A DNA stretch of 43,157 nucleotides from Patescibacteria group bacterium (GCA_004298615.1 SCPX01000072.1:1-43157); one strand, 5' to 3'; counted from the first letter of the stretch, positions 7,649 to 17,341 are shown. The notes: generated by a model from the letters alone, not told the origin. Numbers and translations: made by a program.

Positions 7649-10600
7649 ATGGCAAATTTTGTCCATCTTCACACTCACAGCCATTACTCTCTTTTGGACG
7701 GACTTTCCAAAATTGACGACTTGGTCAATCGCGCCAAAGAACTTCAGATGCCCGCTCTCGCCCTCACCGATCACGGCGTGCTGTACGGCGCCGTTGAATT
7801 TTATAAAAAATGCAAAGCCGCCGGGATCAAACCGATTGTCGGAATGGAAGCGTATCTAGCGCGCAACAAGCGGACGGATAAACGCCCTAATATCGACGAT
7901 CGGCCGTACCATTTGACTTTGCTCGTTAAAAATTATATTGGTTATCAAAATTTGGTTCATTTGTCCACCATTGCCCAATTGGAAGGATATTATTACAAGC
8001 CGCGCATTGATTGGGAGGTTTTGGAAAAGTATCATGAGGGGCTGATCGCCTTATCCGGATGCGCCAACGGGGAAATTGCGCGCTCTCTTTTATCCGGCGA
8101 AATCGATCGAGCCCGCGAACGAATCTCCCATTACCGGGAAACATTCGGCCAAGGTAATTATTATCTGGAAATTCAAAACCGGAATTTCGCGGATCAGAAA
8201 AAAATAAACGAACTGATGAAACAAATGTCGCGCGAGACCGGAGTGCCGATCGTGGCGACCAATGATGTGCATTACACTTGCCAAGAAGATGATTTAGCGC
8301 AGGATGTTTTGATTTGTTTGCAAACAAAATCGAAACAGGACGATAAAAAAAGAATGTCATATCTTGGTGAAAATTATTCCATTCGTTCCGCCGACGAAAT
8401 ATCGGCGGCGTTTGCCGACATTCCGGAAGCGATCGCCAATACCCAAAAAATCGCCGATGCCTGCGATTTGGAAATTCCTTTGGGAAAAGTAATTTTGCCG
8501 AAATTCCAAGCGCCTGACGGCCTCTCTCCGGAAGATTATTTGAAAAAATTGGCGGAACAGGGGCTTGCCAAAAGATACGGCGATAATATTTCCGAAGAAA
8601 TAAAAAAACGGCTGGATTACGAATTGAGCGTTATCACGAAGACCGGATTCGCGCCTTACTTTTTAATCGTGCAGGATTTTGTAAATTGGGCAAAAAGCCA
8701 CGGCATCGTGGTCGGACCGGGCCGCGGGAGCGCCGCCGGCTCTATTGTTTCTTATCTCACTAATATTACAAACATTGATCCGATCAAATACGATCTGATG
8801 TTTGAAAGATTTTTAAATCCGGACCGCATTTCAATGCCCGATATTGATCTGGATTTTACGGACACGCGGCGCGACGAAGTGATTGAATACGTAAAAGAAA
8901 AATACGGCGAAAATCGCGTGGCGCAAATCATCACTTTCGGAACAATGGCGGCGCGGGCCGCTATTCGCGACACCGGCCGAGTCTTGGGATTTTCTTATTC
9001 AATGTGCGATGAATTATCCAAAATGATCCCGACCGGCGAGACTCTGGCCGGAGCGCTTGAACATGTCAAAGAATTCAAGGAGAAATACGATAATGATCCG
9101 GGCGCCAAAAAAATAATTGACATGGCCAAAAGATTGGAGGGCGTGGCGCGCCACGCTTCCACGCACGCTTGCGGCGTCGTCATCACGGCCGAAGATATGG
9201 ACACATCCGTCCCCCGCCAATTCGCCAGTGCGGACGATCAGACCATTATCAGCCAATACGAAATGCACGCGATTGAAGATTTGGGACTTTTGAAAATGGA
9301 TTTTTTGGGATTGAAAAACCTGACCATTATTGAAGAAGCGCGAAATATCATCAAACACACGCGGGGCCGGGAAATTGACATTGACAATCTCCCGCTGGAC
9401 GATAAAAAAACTTTTAAAATGCTGCGCCAGGGAGATACCACCGGCGTATTTCAATTGGAAAGCGCTGGCATGAGGCGGTATCTGGTTGAGCTGAAGCCCA
9501 CTGAACTGGAAGACATTATCGCCATGGTCTCTTTGTACCGGCCGGGCCCGATGGAGCTGATCCCCTCTTTCATCAAAAGAAAATACGGCAAGGAAAAAAT
9601 CACCTATCTTCACCCGAGTCTGGAGCCGATCCTTAAAAACACTTACGGTATCGGCGTGTATCAGGAACAAATGATGCGCATAGCGAGAGACTTGGCCGGA
9701 TTTACTCTGGCCGAAGCCGACACATTGCGCAAGGCCATTGGGAAAAAAATTAAGAAACTGCTGGACGAGCAGAAAGAGAGACTGATCAAAGGAATGATAA
9801 AAAACAGCATTCCGCCGCAAACGGCCAAAGAAATTTGGGAATTATTTCCGCCTTTCGCCCGATACGGTTTCAATCGCTCGCACGCGGCTTGCTACGCTAT
9901 GATCGCTTATCAGACCGCGTATTTGAAGGCCAATTTTCCCGAGGAATTTATAGCCGCGCTGCTCACATCCGAACAAGGCGATGTGGAGCGCGTAGGTATT
10001 ATCGTGGCCGATTGCCGCAATGCCGGTATTGAAGTGCTGGCTCCGGATGTTAATGAAAGTTATAAAAATTTCACCGTAGTTCCGCCGGCGGAAAACGGCG
10101 CTCACGAGAGAATTCGCTTCGGACTTTTGGCAATTAAAAATGTAGGCGTAAATGTGATTGAAGCGATTATTGAGGAAAGAAAAAAAAGCGGGCCGTTCCA
10201 ATCTTTGGCCGATTTTTTGGAAAGAGTCCGCCACAAAGATCTTAATAAAAAATCTTTGGAGAGTCTGGCCAAGTGCGGCGCGCTGGACAAACTGGCGGAG
10301 AGAAACGCCTTATTGGAAAACATAGACACGCTCTTGCAATTCACGCGCCAATTTTCGGCCAACAATTCCAACGGCCAATCTTCTCTTTTCGCTTCCCAGC
10401 CCAAAGCGATCGCCGCTACTCTCAAATTAAAACCGGCCGCTCCGGCGACCAATGAAGAGCGGCTTAAGTGGGAAAAAGAATTGCTCGGTCTTTATATCAG
10501 CGATCATCCTTTTCGCGCTTATGAAAATCTGGTGCGATCCAAAAATATTCCGCCTTTGGGAGAAATATTAAATAAGGATAAAAAAGGAACAGTGATCGCG

Positions 10601-10840
10601 GCCGGAATCATCGCCGGCATCCAGCGCATCAATACCAAAGCGGGCGATCCGATGCTTTTTGTTAAAATCGAAGATATGAGCAATAGTCTTGAAATACTGG
10701 TTTTCCCCACTCTATTAAAAACCACCGGTTCCGTCTGGCAAGAAGGCGCCGCTGTCGCCGTTTCCGGAAAAATCTCAACCAAAGACAATGAAATAAAAGT
10801 CTTGGCCAATGATGTCAAAATAATACCAAAGCCAGCCTGA
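7649..10840 (+). CDS. dnaE: DNA polymerase III alpha subunit DnaE
   Basis: This is the replicative polymerase of the C family, 1063 residues against about 1160 in E. coli. The PHP domain is at the N-terminus and begins [13 protein letters not shown]. The palm carries the catalytic aspartates in PDIDLDF (Asp398, Asp400), preceded by the [10 protein letters not shown] motif. Fingers, helix-hairpin-helix and an OB-fold region (about 960-1050) follow. It lacks the built-in exonuclease domain that defines PolC. It has its own promoter and no good Shine-Dalgarno site, and its stop is 4 bp before the next gene. No other replication gene is present in the window. Confidence 0.97.
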   Translation: MANFVHLHTHSHYSLLDGLSKIDDLVNRAKELQMPALALTDHGVLYGAVEFYKKCKAAGIKPIVGMEAYLARNKRTDKRPNIDDRPYHLTLLVKNYIGYQNLVHLSTIAQLEGYYYKPRIDWEVLEKYHEGLIALSGCANGEIARSLLSGEIDRARERISHYRETFGQGNYYLEIQNRNFADQKKINELMKQMSRETGVPIVATNDVHYTCQEDDLAQDVLICLQTKSKQDDKKRMSYLGENYSIRSADEISAAFADIPEAIANTQKIADACDLEIPLGKVILPKFQAPDGLSPEDYLKKLAEQGLAKRYGDNISEEIKKRLDYELSVITKTGFAPYFLIVQDFVNWAKSHGIVVGPGRGSAAGSIVSYLTNITNIDPIKYDLMFERFLNPDRISMPDIDLDFTDTRRDEVIEYVKEKYGENRVAQIITFGTMAARAAIRDTGRVLGFSYSMCDELSKMIPTGETLAGALEHVKEFKEKYDNDPGAKKIIDMAKRLEGVARHASTHACGVVITAEDMDTSVPRQFASADDQTIISQYEMHAIEDLGLLKMDFLGLKNLTIIEEARNIIKHTRGREIDIDNLPLDDKKTFKMLRQGDTTGVFQLESAGMRRYLVELKPTELEDIIAMVSLYRPGPMELIPSFIKRKYGKEKITYLHPSLEPILKNTYGIGVYQEQMMRIARDLAGFTLAEADTLRKAIGKKIKKLLDEQKERLIKGMIKNSIPPQTAKEIWELFPPFARYGFNRSHAACYAMIAYQTAYLKANFPEEFIAALLTSEQGDVERVGIIVADCRNAGIEVLAPDVNESYKNFTVVPPAENGAHERIRFGLLAIKNVGVNVIEAIIEERKKSGPFQSLADFLERVRHKDLNKKSLESLAKCGALDKLAERNALLENIDTLLQFTRQFSANNSNGQSSLFASQPKAIAATLKLKPAAPATNEERLKWEKELLGLYISDHPFRAYENLVRSKNIPPLGEILNKDKKGTVIAAGIIAGIQRINTKAGDPMLFVKIEDMSNSLEILVFPTLLKTTGSVWQEGAAVAVSGKISTKDNEIKVLANDVKIIPKPA

Positions 10841-10844
10841 ATTT

Positions 10845-11984
10845 ATGCCATCCATTGATAATGCCCGCATTTACTCGCACTATCGCTACATTCTCTGGAT
10901 ATTTATTCTAATATCGTTAATCATTACGATCATTCTTGTATTTTACAGCTTGAGCTCCGCGAAAATCACCGTTTTCATTCCGATGCAGTCAACCGCCATT
11001 AGCAAAGAATTCACAATCTCGGCCAATCCGGAAAAAAATAACAGTTTCTCAATCGGCGGAGAAATTTTAGAGGAAGATTTGAGCGACACTTTGGCAGTCC
11101 GACCGGCCAAGACAGAATCAAAAGAACAAATTCTTTCCGGCTCAATTACCATAATAAATAATTCATCCAAAGACCAGCCATTAGTCTCCGGCACTCGCCT
11201 GCTTTCGGAAAACGGCATACTCTTTCGCACGAATAAAACGATCGCCGTTCCGGCCCGCCGATCGGTCCAAGTTGAAGCAAAAGCCGATGATGCGGCGGCA
11301 GGACCTGTTTTAGCGCCGCAAAAATTCACAATAGTAGCGCTCTGGCCCGGACTTCAGGATAAAATCTACGGCGCAATCAGCGATCTGATTATTGCCGAAA
11401 CGGAAATTGTCCGCATTACGGAGCGCGGCGATATTGACAAGGCAAAGCTTGATTTGGAAAAAATTTTATACGCCAAAGGACTGGCGGCTCTGCGCGCGAA
11501 AAATATCGGCAATCTGAAAATTACGGATAATCTGATCATAAAAGAAATGATTGATTTTTCCCACACCGGAATAGCCGATAAAGCACAGGCTGAATTCACA
11601 GCTGAAGGAAAAATGCGCCTGACGGCCATTGCCGTTGATCCTGAATCGGTGAAATCGGCTCTCTTGACCGGACAAGAAAATATGGTATTATCAAAAGAGT
11701 CAATCGAGCGAATCGCCGATCCTGTTTTAAAAATATCCTCGCTGGATTTAAAAAATGATTCGGCGAGAATTATCGCCAAAATAACCATTCCGGCCAATTC
11801 GCCGAAAACCGATCCTTTTATCGTAAAATCTTTGGCCGGAAAAACTCCGAATGAAATCGCCGAATATTTCAAACGATCCGTGTACGCGAAAGAAGTTGAA
11901 GTGAAAATGAGTCCAATCAATTTGCCTGTATTATTATCTCCGGCGGAAAATATAAAAATAGATTATGTCCCATCCCCTCTCTGA
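10845..11984 (+). CDS. Membrane-anchored baseplate-J-like protein
   Basis: The 379-residue product has one transmembrane helix at about residues 15-37 and then an extracytoplasmic region. A central stretch (about 85-180) with an SGSITIINN start and a GTRLLSENGILFRT turn resembles the repeated beta modules of phage baseplate J/gp47-type proteins, which are often annotated in Patescibacteria. This assignment is by general pattern and is not secure. The gene starts 4 bp after dnaE and overlaps thrS by 20 bp, so the three genes are probably one transcript. A structural envelope role is possible but unproven. Confidence 0.5.
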   Translation: MPSIDNARIYSHYRYILWIFILISLIITIILVFYSLSSAKITVFIPMQSTAISKEFTISANPEKNNSFSIGGEILEEDLSDTLAVRPAKTESKEQILSGSITIINNSSKDQPLVSGTRLLSENGILFRTNKTIAVPARRSVQVEAKADDAAAGPVLAPQKFTIVALWPGLQDKIYGAISDLIIAETEIVRITERGDIDKAKLDLEKILYAKGLAALRAKNIGNLKITDNLIIKEMIDFSHTGIADKAQAEFTAEGKMRLTAIAVDPESVKSALLTGQENMVLSKESIERIADPVLKISSLDLKNDSARIIAKITIPANSPKTDPFIVKSLAGKTPNEIAEYFKRSVYAKEVEVKMSPINLPVLLSPAENIKIDYVPSPL

Positions 11985-13722
11985 CAAACTTGAATCAATG
12001 CGCCACTCGCTCGCCCATCTTTTAGCATCCGCGGTATTGGAAATGTTCCCAGAAGCCAAGCTCGGCATCGGCCCGGTGATTGAAGACGGTTTTTATTACG
12101 ATTTTGAACTTCCCCGCACTTTGATGCCGGAGGACTTGCCTTTGCTTGAACAAAAAATGAAAGAAATAATCCGCGCCAATGTTTCTTTTTTGCGCGAGGA
12201 AATGCCGGCCGAAGAAGCGCTCAAACTTTTTGAAAAAATCAAACAGCCGTACAAAACAGAATTAATCAATGATCTTCAAGTAGAAAATACCAAGACTGTT
12301 TCACTGTACAAGACCGGACCTTTCGTGGATCTTTGCCGCGGTCCGCATATTCAAACAACCAAAGAAATTCCTTCGGATTCTTTCAAATTAACCAAAATCG
12401 CCGGCGCCTATTGGAAAGGTTCGGAAAAGAACAAAATGCTCCAGCGCGTATACGGCGTGGCGTTCGCGCAAAAATCAGAATTAAAAGAATATCTTGAAAA
12501 ATTGGCCGAGGCCGAAAAAAGAGATCACAGGAAATTAGGCAAAGAGTTGGATCTTTTCATCACTTCCGAATTGGTCGGAGCGGGCCTCCCTCTTTGGACG
12601 CCTAAAGGCGCCCTGATCAGAAATCTGCTTGACGAATATGTCTGGAAATTGCGGGAAGCTTGCGGTTTTCAAAAAGTAAGCATCCCGCACATCACGCGCA
12701 AAGAACTTTACGAAAAAAGCGGGCATTGGCAAAAATTTTCAGACGAACTTTTCAAAATAAAATCGCGCGAAGGCCACGAATTCGCGCTCAAACCGATGAG
12801 CTGTCCGCACCATATCCAAATTTTTGACCGCAAGCTTTACAGTTTCAGGGATTTGCCCGTGCGCTATTGCGAAACCACGATGGTTTACCGCGATGAACAA
12901 TCCGGGGAGCTCGGCGGAATCTCGCGTGTGCGGGGTATGACCCAAGACGATTCCCATGTTTTCTGCTCCAAAGACCAGATAGAAAAAGAAGTTCTGATGA
13001 TCTGGGATATTATTAAAAAATTCTATTCCACTTTCAAATTTGATTTGCGCGTGCGGCTGTCTCTCCACGATCCCAAAAATTTTGAAAAATATTTAGGCAC
13101 GCCGGAAATCTGGAAAACGGCCGAAGGCAGTCTTCAAAGCATAGCCAAGCACCGCAGCGCCGAATTTGAAATCGGCATCGGCGAAGCGGCTTTATACGGC
13201 CCGAAGATTGACTTCATTGCCAAAGATTCTTTGGGCAGGGATTGGCAAGTGGCTACCATTCAGCTTGATTTTAACCAGCCGGAAAGATTTGATTTGAATT
13301 TCATAAATCAAAAAGGACAAAAAGAACGCGTCGTGATGATTCATTGCGCGATTATGGGATCGCTTGAAAGATTTATCAGCGTTTTGATAGAACACTACAC
13401 CGGAGCGTTTCCGGTATGGCTTTCCCCAATACAAGTCGCCATACTGCCGGTAACCACCAAACATAATGCCAAGGCAAAACAATTAGCCAAGATTTTTGAA
13501 CAAGAAAACATCCGCGTTTTCTTGGACGACGCCAAAGAATCGGTGGGCAAGAAAATCCGCGCCGCCAGTTTTCAAAAAATTCCTTATATGATCGTCTTTG
13601 GCGACAAAGAAGCCAAATCAAACAATCTCTTCATCAAAGAACGCGGCAAAGAAAAAGTCTCCAAAACCACCCGCAAAGCATTCATTGAAAAAATCAAGAA
13701 AGAGATTGAGAAGAAGAAATAA
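11965..13722 (+). CDS. thrS: Threonyl-tRNA synthetase
   Basis: This class II synthetase charges tRNA-Thr. The editing domain begins directly at the N-terminus (MRHSLAHLLA, with HSLAH as the first part of its metal site). The catalytic core contains the zinc cysteine in MSCPHH, a second ligand region DDSHVFC and the third in MIHCAIMGSLERF. The anticodon-binding domain is C-terminal (about 490-585). At 585 residues it lacks the TGS domain found at the N-terminus of the roughly 640-residue E. coli enzyme. The ATG at 11965 overlaps the upstream gene by 20 bp; the next ATG (11998) would remove the overlap but leave almost nothing before the HSLAH motif. Confidence 0.95.
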   Translation: MSHPLSDKLESMRHSLAHLLASAVLEMFPEAKLGIGPVIEDGFYYDFELPRTLMPEDLPLLEQKMKEIIRANVSFLREEMPAEEALKLFEKIKQPYKTELINDLQVENTKTVSLYKTGPFVDLCRGPHIQTTKEIPSDSFKLTKIAGAYWKGSEKNKMLQRVYGVAFAQKSELKEYLEKLAEAEKRDHRKLGKELDLFITSELVGAGLPLWTPKGALIRNLLDEYVWKLREACGFQKVSIPHITRKELYEKSGHWQKFSDELFKIKSREGHEFALKPMSCPHHIQIFDRKLYSFRDLPVRYCETTMVYRDEQSGELGGISRVRGMTQDDSHVFCSKDQIEKEVLMIWDIIKKFYSTFKFDLRVRLSLHDPKNFEKYLGTPEIWKTAEGSLQSIAKHRSAEFEIGIGEAALYGPKIDFIAKDSLGRDWQVATIQLDFNQPERFDLNFINQKGQKERVVMIHCAIMGSLERFISVLIEHYTGAFPVWLSPIQVAILPVTTKHNAKAKQLAKIFEQENIRVFLDDAKESVGKKIRAASFQKIPYMIVFGDKEAKSNNLFIKERGKEKVSKTTRKAFIEKIKKEIEKKK

Positions 13723-13800
13723 ATTCACCTTAAAATATTTTGTTTTCAATCCAAAGCATCTAATAATTACTTTATTCTTTTTTATTTCAACTCAATTTCA

Positions 13801-13839
13801 ATTCCCACTTACTTTGCCATGGCTTAATTAAGTGGGAAT
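13801..13839 (+). repeat. Palindromic repeat, family 1, copy at the 3' end of a Cas2-like gene
   Basis: This 39-bp sequence has 11-bp arms ATTCCCACTTA and TAAGTGGGAAT around a central palindrome GCCATGGC (13816-13823). It matches the copy at 14467-14505 at 38 of 39 bases in the same orientation. The stop codon of the Cas2-like gene lies inside it, so the repeat encodes the last residues FPLN. Confidence 0.95.
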
Positions 13840-14420
13840 CTGTAAAAACGAAATTCTTTTTTTAATTCTTCGTCAATTCCGATACTTTGAGCGACAATCA
13901 GTCTTAATTCCTTTTGGGAAAGGCCGAAAAAATCTCTAAGCAATTCTATCTCGGCCTGACATTCGTATGGGTGAACCCATACGCTTTTCTGTAAGGAACG
14001 AAACCCAAGATCCTTGAGTTTTCCGCGAAAAGCCTCGCGATAAATTTTCTTGATTTGCGCAATGTCAAAAATAACCAATCGCCATTTTTTATCCCATTTT
14101 TTTTGTTTGGCTATTTCTAAGTCATCAATCTGCATCCAACCCGCCTTACGCTTTCCTTTTTCAGTAAGGGAGATATAAATCTGATGATTAACGGTTTGAA
14201 ATTGAAGGCACCCCTGCTTTCTCAACCGCGAAAAAGCGTTGGATATTTTTTTATTCGGATATTTGCCGAGCTTTGAATATCTTCTCAAAAAACTTCTGAT
14301 AAAATACGGCGAACCGGCGGCGATATATATCGCCCCTCCGATCGCCAATAACTTAAGAATATCTTGAATAATCGCTGATTTTGGCTTTCTAAAATAATAT
14401 TTATATTTTCGCATCGTCAT
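13824..14420 (-). CDS. Cas2-like/PaaX-like winged-helix protein (unit 1)
   Basis: The protein has about 198 residues. The N-terminal half includes a hydrophobic helix (ILKLLAIGGAIYIAAG) and a winged-helix pattern (ISNAFSRLRKQGCL...LTEKGKRKA). The second half begins KWRLVIFDI and continues through LGFRSLQKSVWVHPYEC, the ferredoxin-like Cas2 fold also found as the central domain of PaaX repressors. The aspartate of VIFD is retained. The same domain order and two matching blocks occur in the gene at 42048. No cas1 or CRISPR array is present. The gene lies between two direct copies of a palindromic repeat, one over its stop codon and one 46 bp upstream. Starts are TTG 14435, ATG 14420 or ATG 14414; I chose 14420. 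It may be a repressor or a mobile-element protein. Confidence 0.8.
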   Translation of the reverse strand: MTMRKYKYYFRKPKSAIIQDILKLLAIGGAIYIAAGSPYFIRSFLRRYSKLGKYPNKKISNAFSRLRKQGCLQFQTVNHQIYISLTEKGKRKAGWMQIDDLEIAKQKKWDKKWRLVIFDIAQIKKIYREAFRGKLKDLGFRSLQKSVWVHPYECQAEIELLRDFFGLSQKELRLIVAQSIGIDEELKKEFRFYRFPLN

Positions 14421-14466
14421 ATATTCTCTAAACAAACCCTCTCTTTTTATTTAATCCATCATTATC

Positions 14467-14505
14467 ATTCCCACTTACTTTGCCATGGCTTAATTAAGTA
14501 GGAAT
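14467..14505 (+). repeat. Palindromic repeat, family 1, copy upstream of the Cas2-like gene
   Basis: This second 39-bp copy differs from 13801-13839 at one base (A14500 for G), which breaks one pair of the outer arms. The core GCCATGGC is intact. It lies in the promoter region of the Cas2-like gene, where it could serve as an operator. Confidence 0.95.
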
Positions 14506-14534
14506 ATTACTGATTAGCTGTTATGTTTATAATT

Positions 14535-15521
14535 TCAAAATCCGATTGTCTGTATTTCTTCTTGCAATTGAATGTCAAAATGGTTTCTAATTTTTTCTTT
14601 GATCAAGCTCATCATTATGACGACATCTTCGGCTGTGGCGCTGCCGGTGTTGATCAGGAAATTCGCGTGGATTTCTGAAATTTGAATGCCGCCGATTTTT
14701 TTGCCCTTAAGTCCCAAGCGGTCAATCAAAAATCCGGCCGAAATGTAGCCATTTTTTATAATGACTTTAAAATCATTTTCTTCCATTTCCAGCTTTTTGC
14801 GCAAGTGCTCCAAAAATTTCAGATCAACCGGTAATTTAAAGTTTTTAAAAGTGCAGCCGGCCGTTTTACTTATCAAATCTTGGGTTGATCTTTTTTTGCT
14901 TAAATATTGCTTAATTCTTTCTTGTCCCTGCGCCGCATCGCCTTTTTTTAACCGAATCTTTGTTCTCCAAATAATCCAATCCGGGTGTTTTTTAAAAATA
15001 CTTTCCCGATATCCAAACTCACACTCGTTAACTTTGAGTTTTGAATTTTGCTTGCCCGCCGAAGCCTTGGCGTAGGCGGGAGTTTTTAACTTTGCATTAA
15101 TGTACTCCACCTCCTCTACAATATCCTTCATCTCTCCTCCAAAAGCGCCCGCATTGCCGTAAATCGCGCCGCCGACCGTTCCGGGCACGGCCGCGCACCA
15201 TTCGGCTCCCGAATACCCGGCCTTGGCGCTTTCTTGCGCCAAATAGCCTAGACCAACACCCGCACCGACCATAAATTTTCCATCATCTTCTTTTTTAAAT
15301 TCCGTATTTTGCATTTTGATTACCAGCCCGTCAATTCCTTTATCCGGAAATAAACTATTGCATCCGCCGCCCAGCATAAAAACCGAAAGATTTTTTTCGC
15401 ACGCGAATTCCAGCGCTTCGCTCAAATCTTGTTCGCTTTTTGCAATACAAAAAAACCGCGCCGGGCCACCGATGCGGATGCTGGTATATTGCGCCAATGG
15501 AATATTTTCCAAAATTTCCAT
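14535..15521 (-). CDS. murB: UDP-N-acetylenolpyruvoylglucosamine reductase MurB
   Basis: MurB reduces enolpyruvyl-UDP-GlcNAc to UDP-MurNAc with NADPH and FAD, the second committed step of peptidoglycan synthesis. FAD-domain motifs are present: YTSIRIGGPA, GGGCNSLFPD and VPGTVGGAIYGNAGAFG. The substrate domain carries FGYRESIFK and a C-terminal region with ISEIHANFLIN. Residues about 147-160 (TPAYAKASAGKQ) are an extra segment encoded by a palindromic DNA element inserted in frame; most MurB proteins have a short loop there. The gene overlaps nothing and ends 29 bp from the family 1 repeat. Confidence 0.95.
   Translation of the reverse strand: MEILENIPLAQYTSIRIGGPARFFCIAKSEQDLSEALEFACEKNLSVFMLGGGCNSLFPDKGIDGLVIKMQNTEFKKEDDGKFMVGAGVGLGYLAQESAKAGYSGAEWCAAVPGTVGGAIYGNAGAFGGEMKDIVEEVEYINAKLKTPAYAKASAGKQNSKLKVNECEFGYRESIFKKHPDWIIWRTKIRLKKGDAAQGQERIKQYLSKKRSTQDLISKTAGCTFKNFKLPVDLKFLEHLRKKLEMEENDFKVIIKNGYISAGFLIDRLGLKGKKIGGIQISEIHANFLINTGSATAEDVVIMMSLIKEKIRNHFDIQLQEEIQTIGF
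15055..15080 (+). repeat. Palindromic element inserted in frame in murB
   Basis: The 26-bp element has arms CCCGCC and GGCGGG and an inner GCC/GGC pair around TT, so it is a near-perfect palindrome, GC-rich against its surroundings. On the murB strand it encodes PAYAKASAG. The same peptide string is familiar to me from many unrelated Parcubacteria proteins, which suggests a dispersed element. Confidence 0.75.
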
Positions 15522-15524
15522 AAT

Positions 15525-15908
15525 TTATACTTCATTATTCCCCTGCAATTCTTTCATTACTTCTTCAATTTCTCCCAGCACATCCTGCGGGATCGGGATC
15601 TTCTCTCGTATCGGACTAACGCCCGGATATCTCCACGCGCTAATTATGATGATTTTCCCGCTCAATGTTTTTTCGCTTTTAGTTTTGCGTTTTGCATTTT
15701 TTTGGTACATCACCCAAATTTCCTGCGGCCGTTTTGCGGAACCGGCCGGCGTCATTCCGGCGAAAGTATCCGGCGCTACTCCTTCTTCCAAGCGTTTCGG
15801 ATAGCGTATAATCCGCTTAATGAGCGATTCTGAAATTCCATAGTAGCGCATTTTATCCGCTACATGCCTTGTCCAATAAAATTTATAGTCGTTTTTAGGC
15901 GGCTTCAT
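15525..15908 (-). CDS. DUF4258-like small protein
   Basis: The product of about 127 residues begins with a basic segment and YWTRHVADKMRYYGIS, continues to IKRIIRYPKRLEEGVAP, then EIWVMYQKN, and ends with KIIIISAWRYPG and a proline-rich tail. This order fits the DUF4258 group, a small fold related to RelE-type toxins, which is common in Patescibacteria. I see no antitoxin gene beside it, so a toxin role is not supported. A GTG at 15944 would extend it, but ATG 15908 gives only a 14-bp overlap with the GGDEF gene and is preferred. It sits 3 bp upstream of murB. Confidence 0.6.
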   Translation of the reverse strand: MKPPKNDYKFYWTRHVADKMRYYGISESLIKRIIRYPKRLEEGVAPDTFAGMTPAGSAKRPQEIWVMYQKNAKRKTKSEKTLSGKIIIISAWRYPGVSPIREKIPIPQDVLGEIEEVMKELQGNNEV

Positions 15909-16686
15909 CGGTTGGCATTTCTTTATTTTGAATTTCAGAAACACGGGCGATTTGATCGCTGCCCTTCTCTTTTTTCACGGCATACATCGCCTCGTCAACT
16001 TGATCCAAAAATTCGGCAAAGATTTCTTTTTTCTTCTCTTCCAACTTCGCATTAATTTCATCGGGCGGCAGATCGCTGCCTTTGAGCCGAATTTCTTCCG
16101 CATACAAAGCGTCCTTTACTCCAGCGAGTTTCAAAGATCCGACCCCTAAGCTGATGGTGATCGGTATGAGGTCCTCTCCAGCTCGCACCTTAAATTCGCG
16201 AATGATACTCCATAAATTACGGGCTCGTTCGGCCGCCATCTCTTCGCTCATCCCCGGAAGCAATATGACAAACTCATCGCCTCCGGTGCGTGCGACAATG
16301 TCCGTGGCTTCTCTTTTATTTAGCGTATCCAAAGCGCGGCTGACTGATTTCAATACTTCATCGCCCGCCGCATGTCCGTAAGTATCGTTAATATGCTTAA
16401 ATTGATCCGCGTCCACGACAATAACGCCCACTTCCCTATTATCAATACCGGCGCGCCGTTCATCCAGTACGGGACTTTCATTTCCTCCGACAATCATCTT
16501 ATCCAAACTCTCATCGAAAAAACGGCGATTGTAAAGTCCTGTCAAGGAATCGCGATAGCTAAGCCTTTCCAGCTCGGCGTTCCTTTTCTCCAGATCCTTA
16601 TTTTTTTCTTCCAATACGCGTACCCGCGCTTCAAGCTCGGCAATCCGGATTTCAGGATTAAGTGATTGTTCTTGGCCTTCAATCAT
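15895..16686 (-). CDS. GGDEF-domain protein, probable diguanylate cyclase
   Basis: The protein of about 263 residues starts with a coiled coil (about 15-45) and carries one GGDEF domain with the intact active site RTGGDEF. The sequence YRDSLTGLYNRRFFDE marks the domain start. By family knowledge it makes cyclic di-GMP in the cytoplasm. The inhibitory I-site RxxD five residues before GGDEF is absent: the position that should be Arg is Glu. There is an extra segment of about 40 residues before the final helix (about 200-240). ATG 16686 follows the tsf stop by one base; the longer ATG at 16725 would overlap tsf by 38 bp and is less likely. No membrane segment or other c-di-GMP gene is visible. 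Confidence 0.85.
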   Translation of the reverse strand: MIEGQEQSLNPEIRIAELEARVRVLEEKNKDLEKRNAELERLSYRDSLTGLYNRRFFDESLDKMIVGGNESPVLDERRAGIDNREVGVIVVDADQFKHINDTYGHAAGDEVLKSVSRALDTLNKREATDIVARTGGDEFVILLPGMSEEMAAERARNLWSIIREFKVRAGEDLIPITISLGVGSLKLAGVKDALYAEEIRLKGSDLPPDEINAKLEEKKKEIFAEFLDQVDEAMYAVKKEKGSDQIARVSEIQNKEMPTDEAA

Positions 16687-16687
16687 A

Positions 16688-17275
16688 TTACATGTTGAAC
16701 CGGACAAACCGCTTGATTTGGACATTTTCTCCGGTCTTGGCGATCACTTCGTTTACCAAATCTTGAACTGTTTTTTTATCTTCTTTGATAAACGGTTGAT
16801 TCAAAAGACAAACGGACGAATAAAATTTATCCAATTTTCCTGAAATGATTTTTTCTTTTATCGCTTCCGGTTTTTTTTCTTCAGCCATTTCTTCGGCATA
16901 AATATTTTTTTCTTTGGCGATAATTTCAGCGGGAACATCTTTCGATTTCACAAATTCCGGAGCGGCGGCGGCAATCTGCAAAGCGATATTATGGACCAAT
17001 TCCTGAAAATCGGCCGTGCGCGCAACAAAATCAGTTTCGCAATTCACTTCCACCAATACGCCGATTTTACCGTTGGAATGGACATAAGAACCAACCAAAC
17101 CTTGGGAAGCGGATCGCTCAATCCTTTTCGCGGCTGATTTTTGCCCTTTCAAACGCAAAACATCTTTGGCTTTTTCAATATCGCCTTTCGCTTCTTCCAA
17201 TGCCTCTTTCACATCGGCCACCCCGGCGCCGGTCAGATCGCGGAGTTGTTTTATTAAATTTATGTCTATGGTCAT
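16688..17275 (-). CDS. tsf: Translation elongation factor Ts
   Basis: EF-Ts exchanges GDP for GTP on EF-Tu. The N-terminal UBA-like domain reads IKQLRDLTGAGVADVKEALEE, and the core carries the conserved CETDFVAR segment. At 195 residues it is a short form, close to the length seen in bacteria with a single reduced core domain. It follows rpsB after 66 bp, the usual order. The stop is one base before the start of the GGDEF gene. Confidence 0.96.
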   Translation of the reverse strand: MTIDINLIKQLRDLTGAGVADVKEALEEAKGDIEKAKDVLRLKGQKSAAKRIERSASQGLVGSYVHSNGKIGVLVEVNCETDFVARTADFQELVHNIALQIAAAAPEFVKSKDVPAEIIAKEKNIYAEEMAEEKKPEAIKEKIISGKLDKFYSSVCLLNQPFIKEDKKTVQDLVNEVIAKTGENVQIKRFVRFNM

Positions 17276-17341
17276 ATCACTGTAATTTTCAATTTACAAT
17301 TTCTAATTTACAATTAACGCTCAATTCCTTAATTTAAGATT

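Noticed and set aside
13801-14505. CRISPR-Cas locus suggested by the Cas2-like domain and nearby repeats
   Set aside because: There are only two repeat copies, one on each side of the gene, with no spacers, and no cas1 or effector gene. The winged helix before the Cas2 fold fits PaaX-type proteins.
15741-15776. Repeat insertion in the DUF4258-like gene (GTCATTCCGGCG-type sequence)
   Set aside because: The encoded residues fit the expected course of the family between the YPKRLEEG and EIWVMYQ segments, so a separate insertion is not needed.
16687-16725. Longer start of the GGDEF gene at 16725
   Set aside because: It lies within tsf coding sequence, and the ATG at 16686 directly follows the tsf stop.
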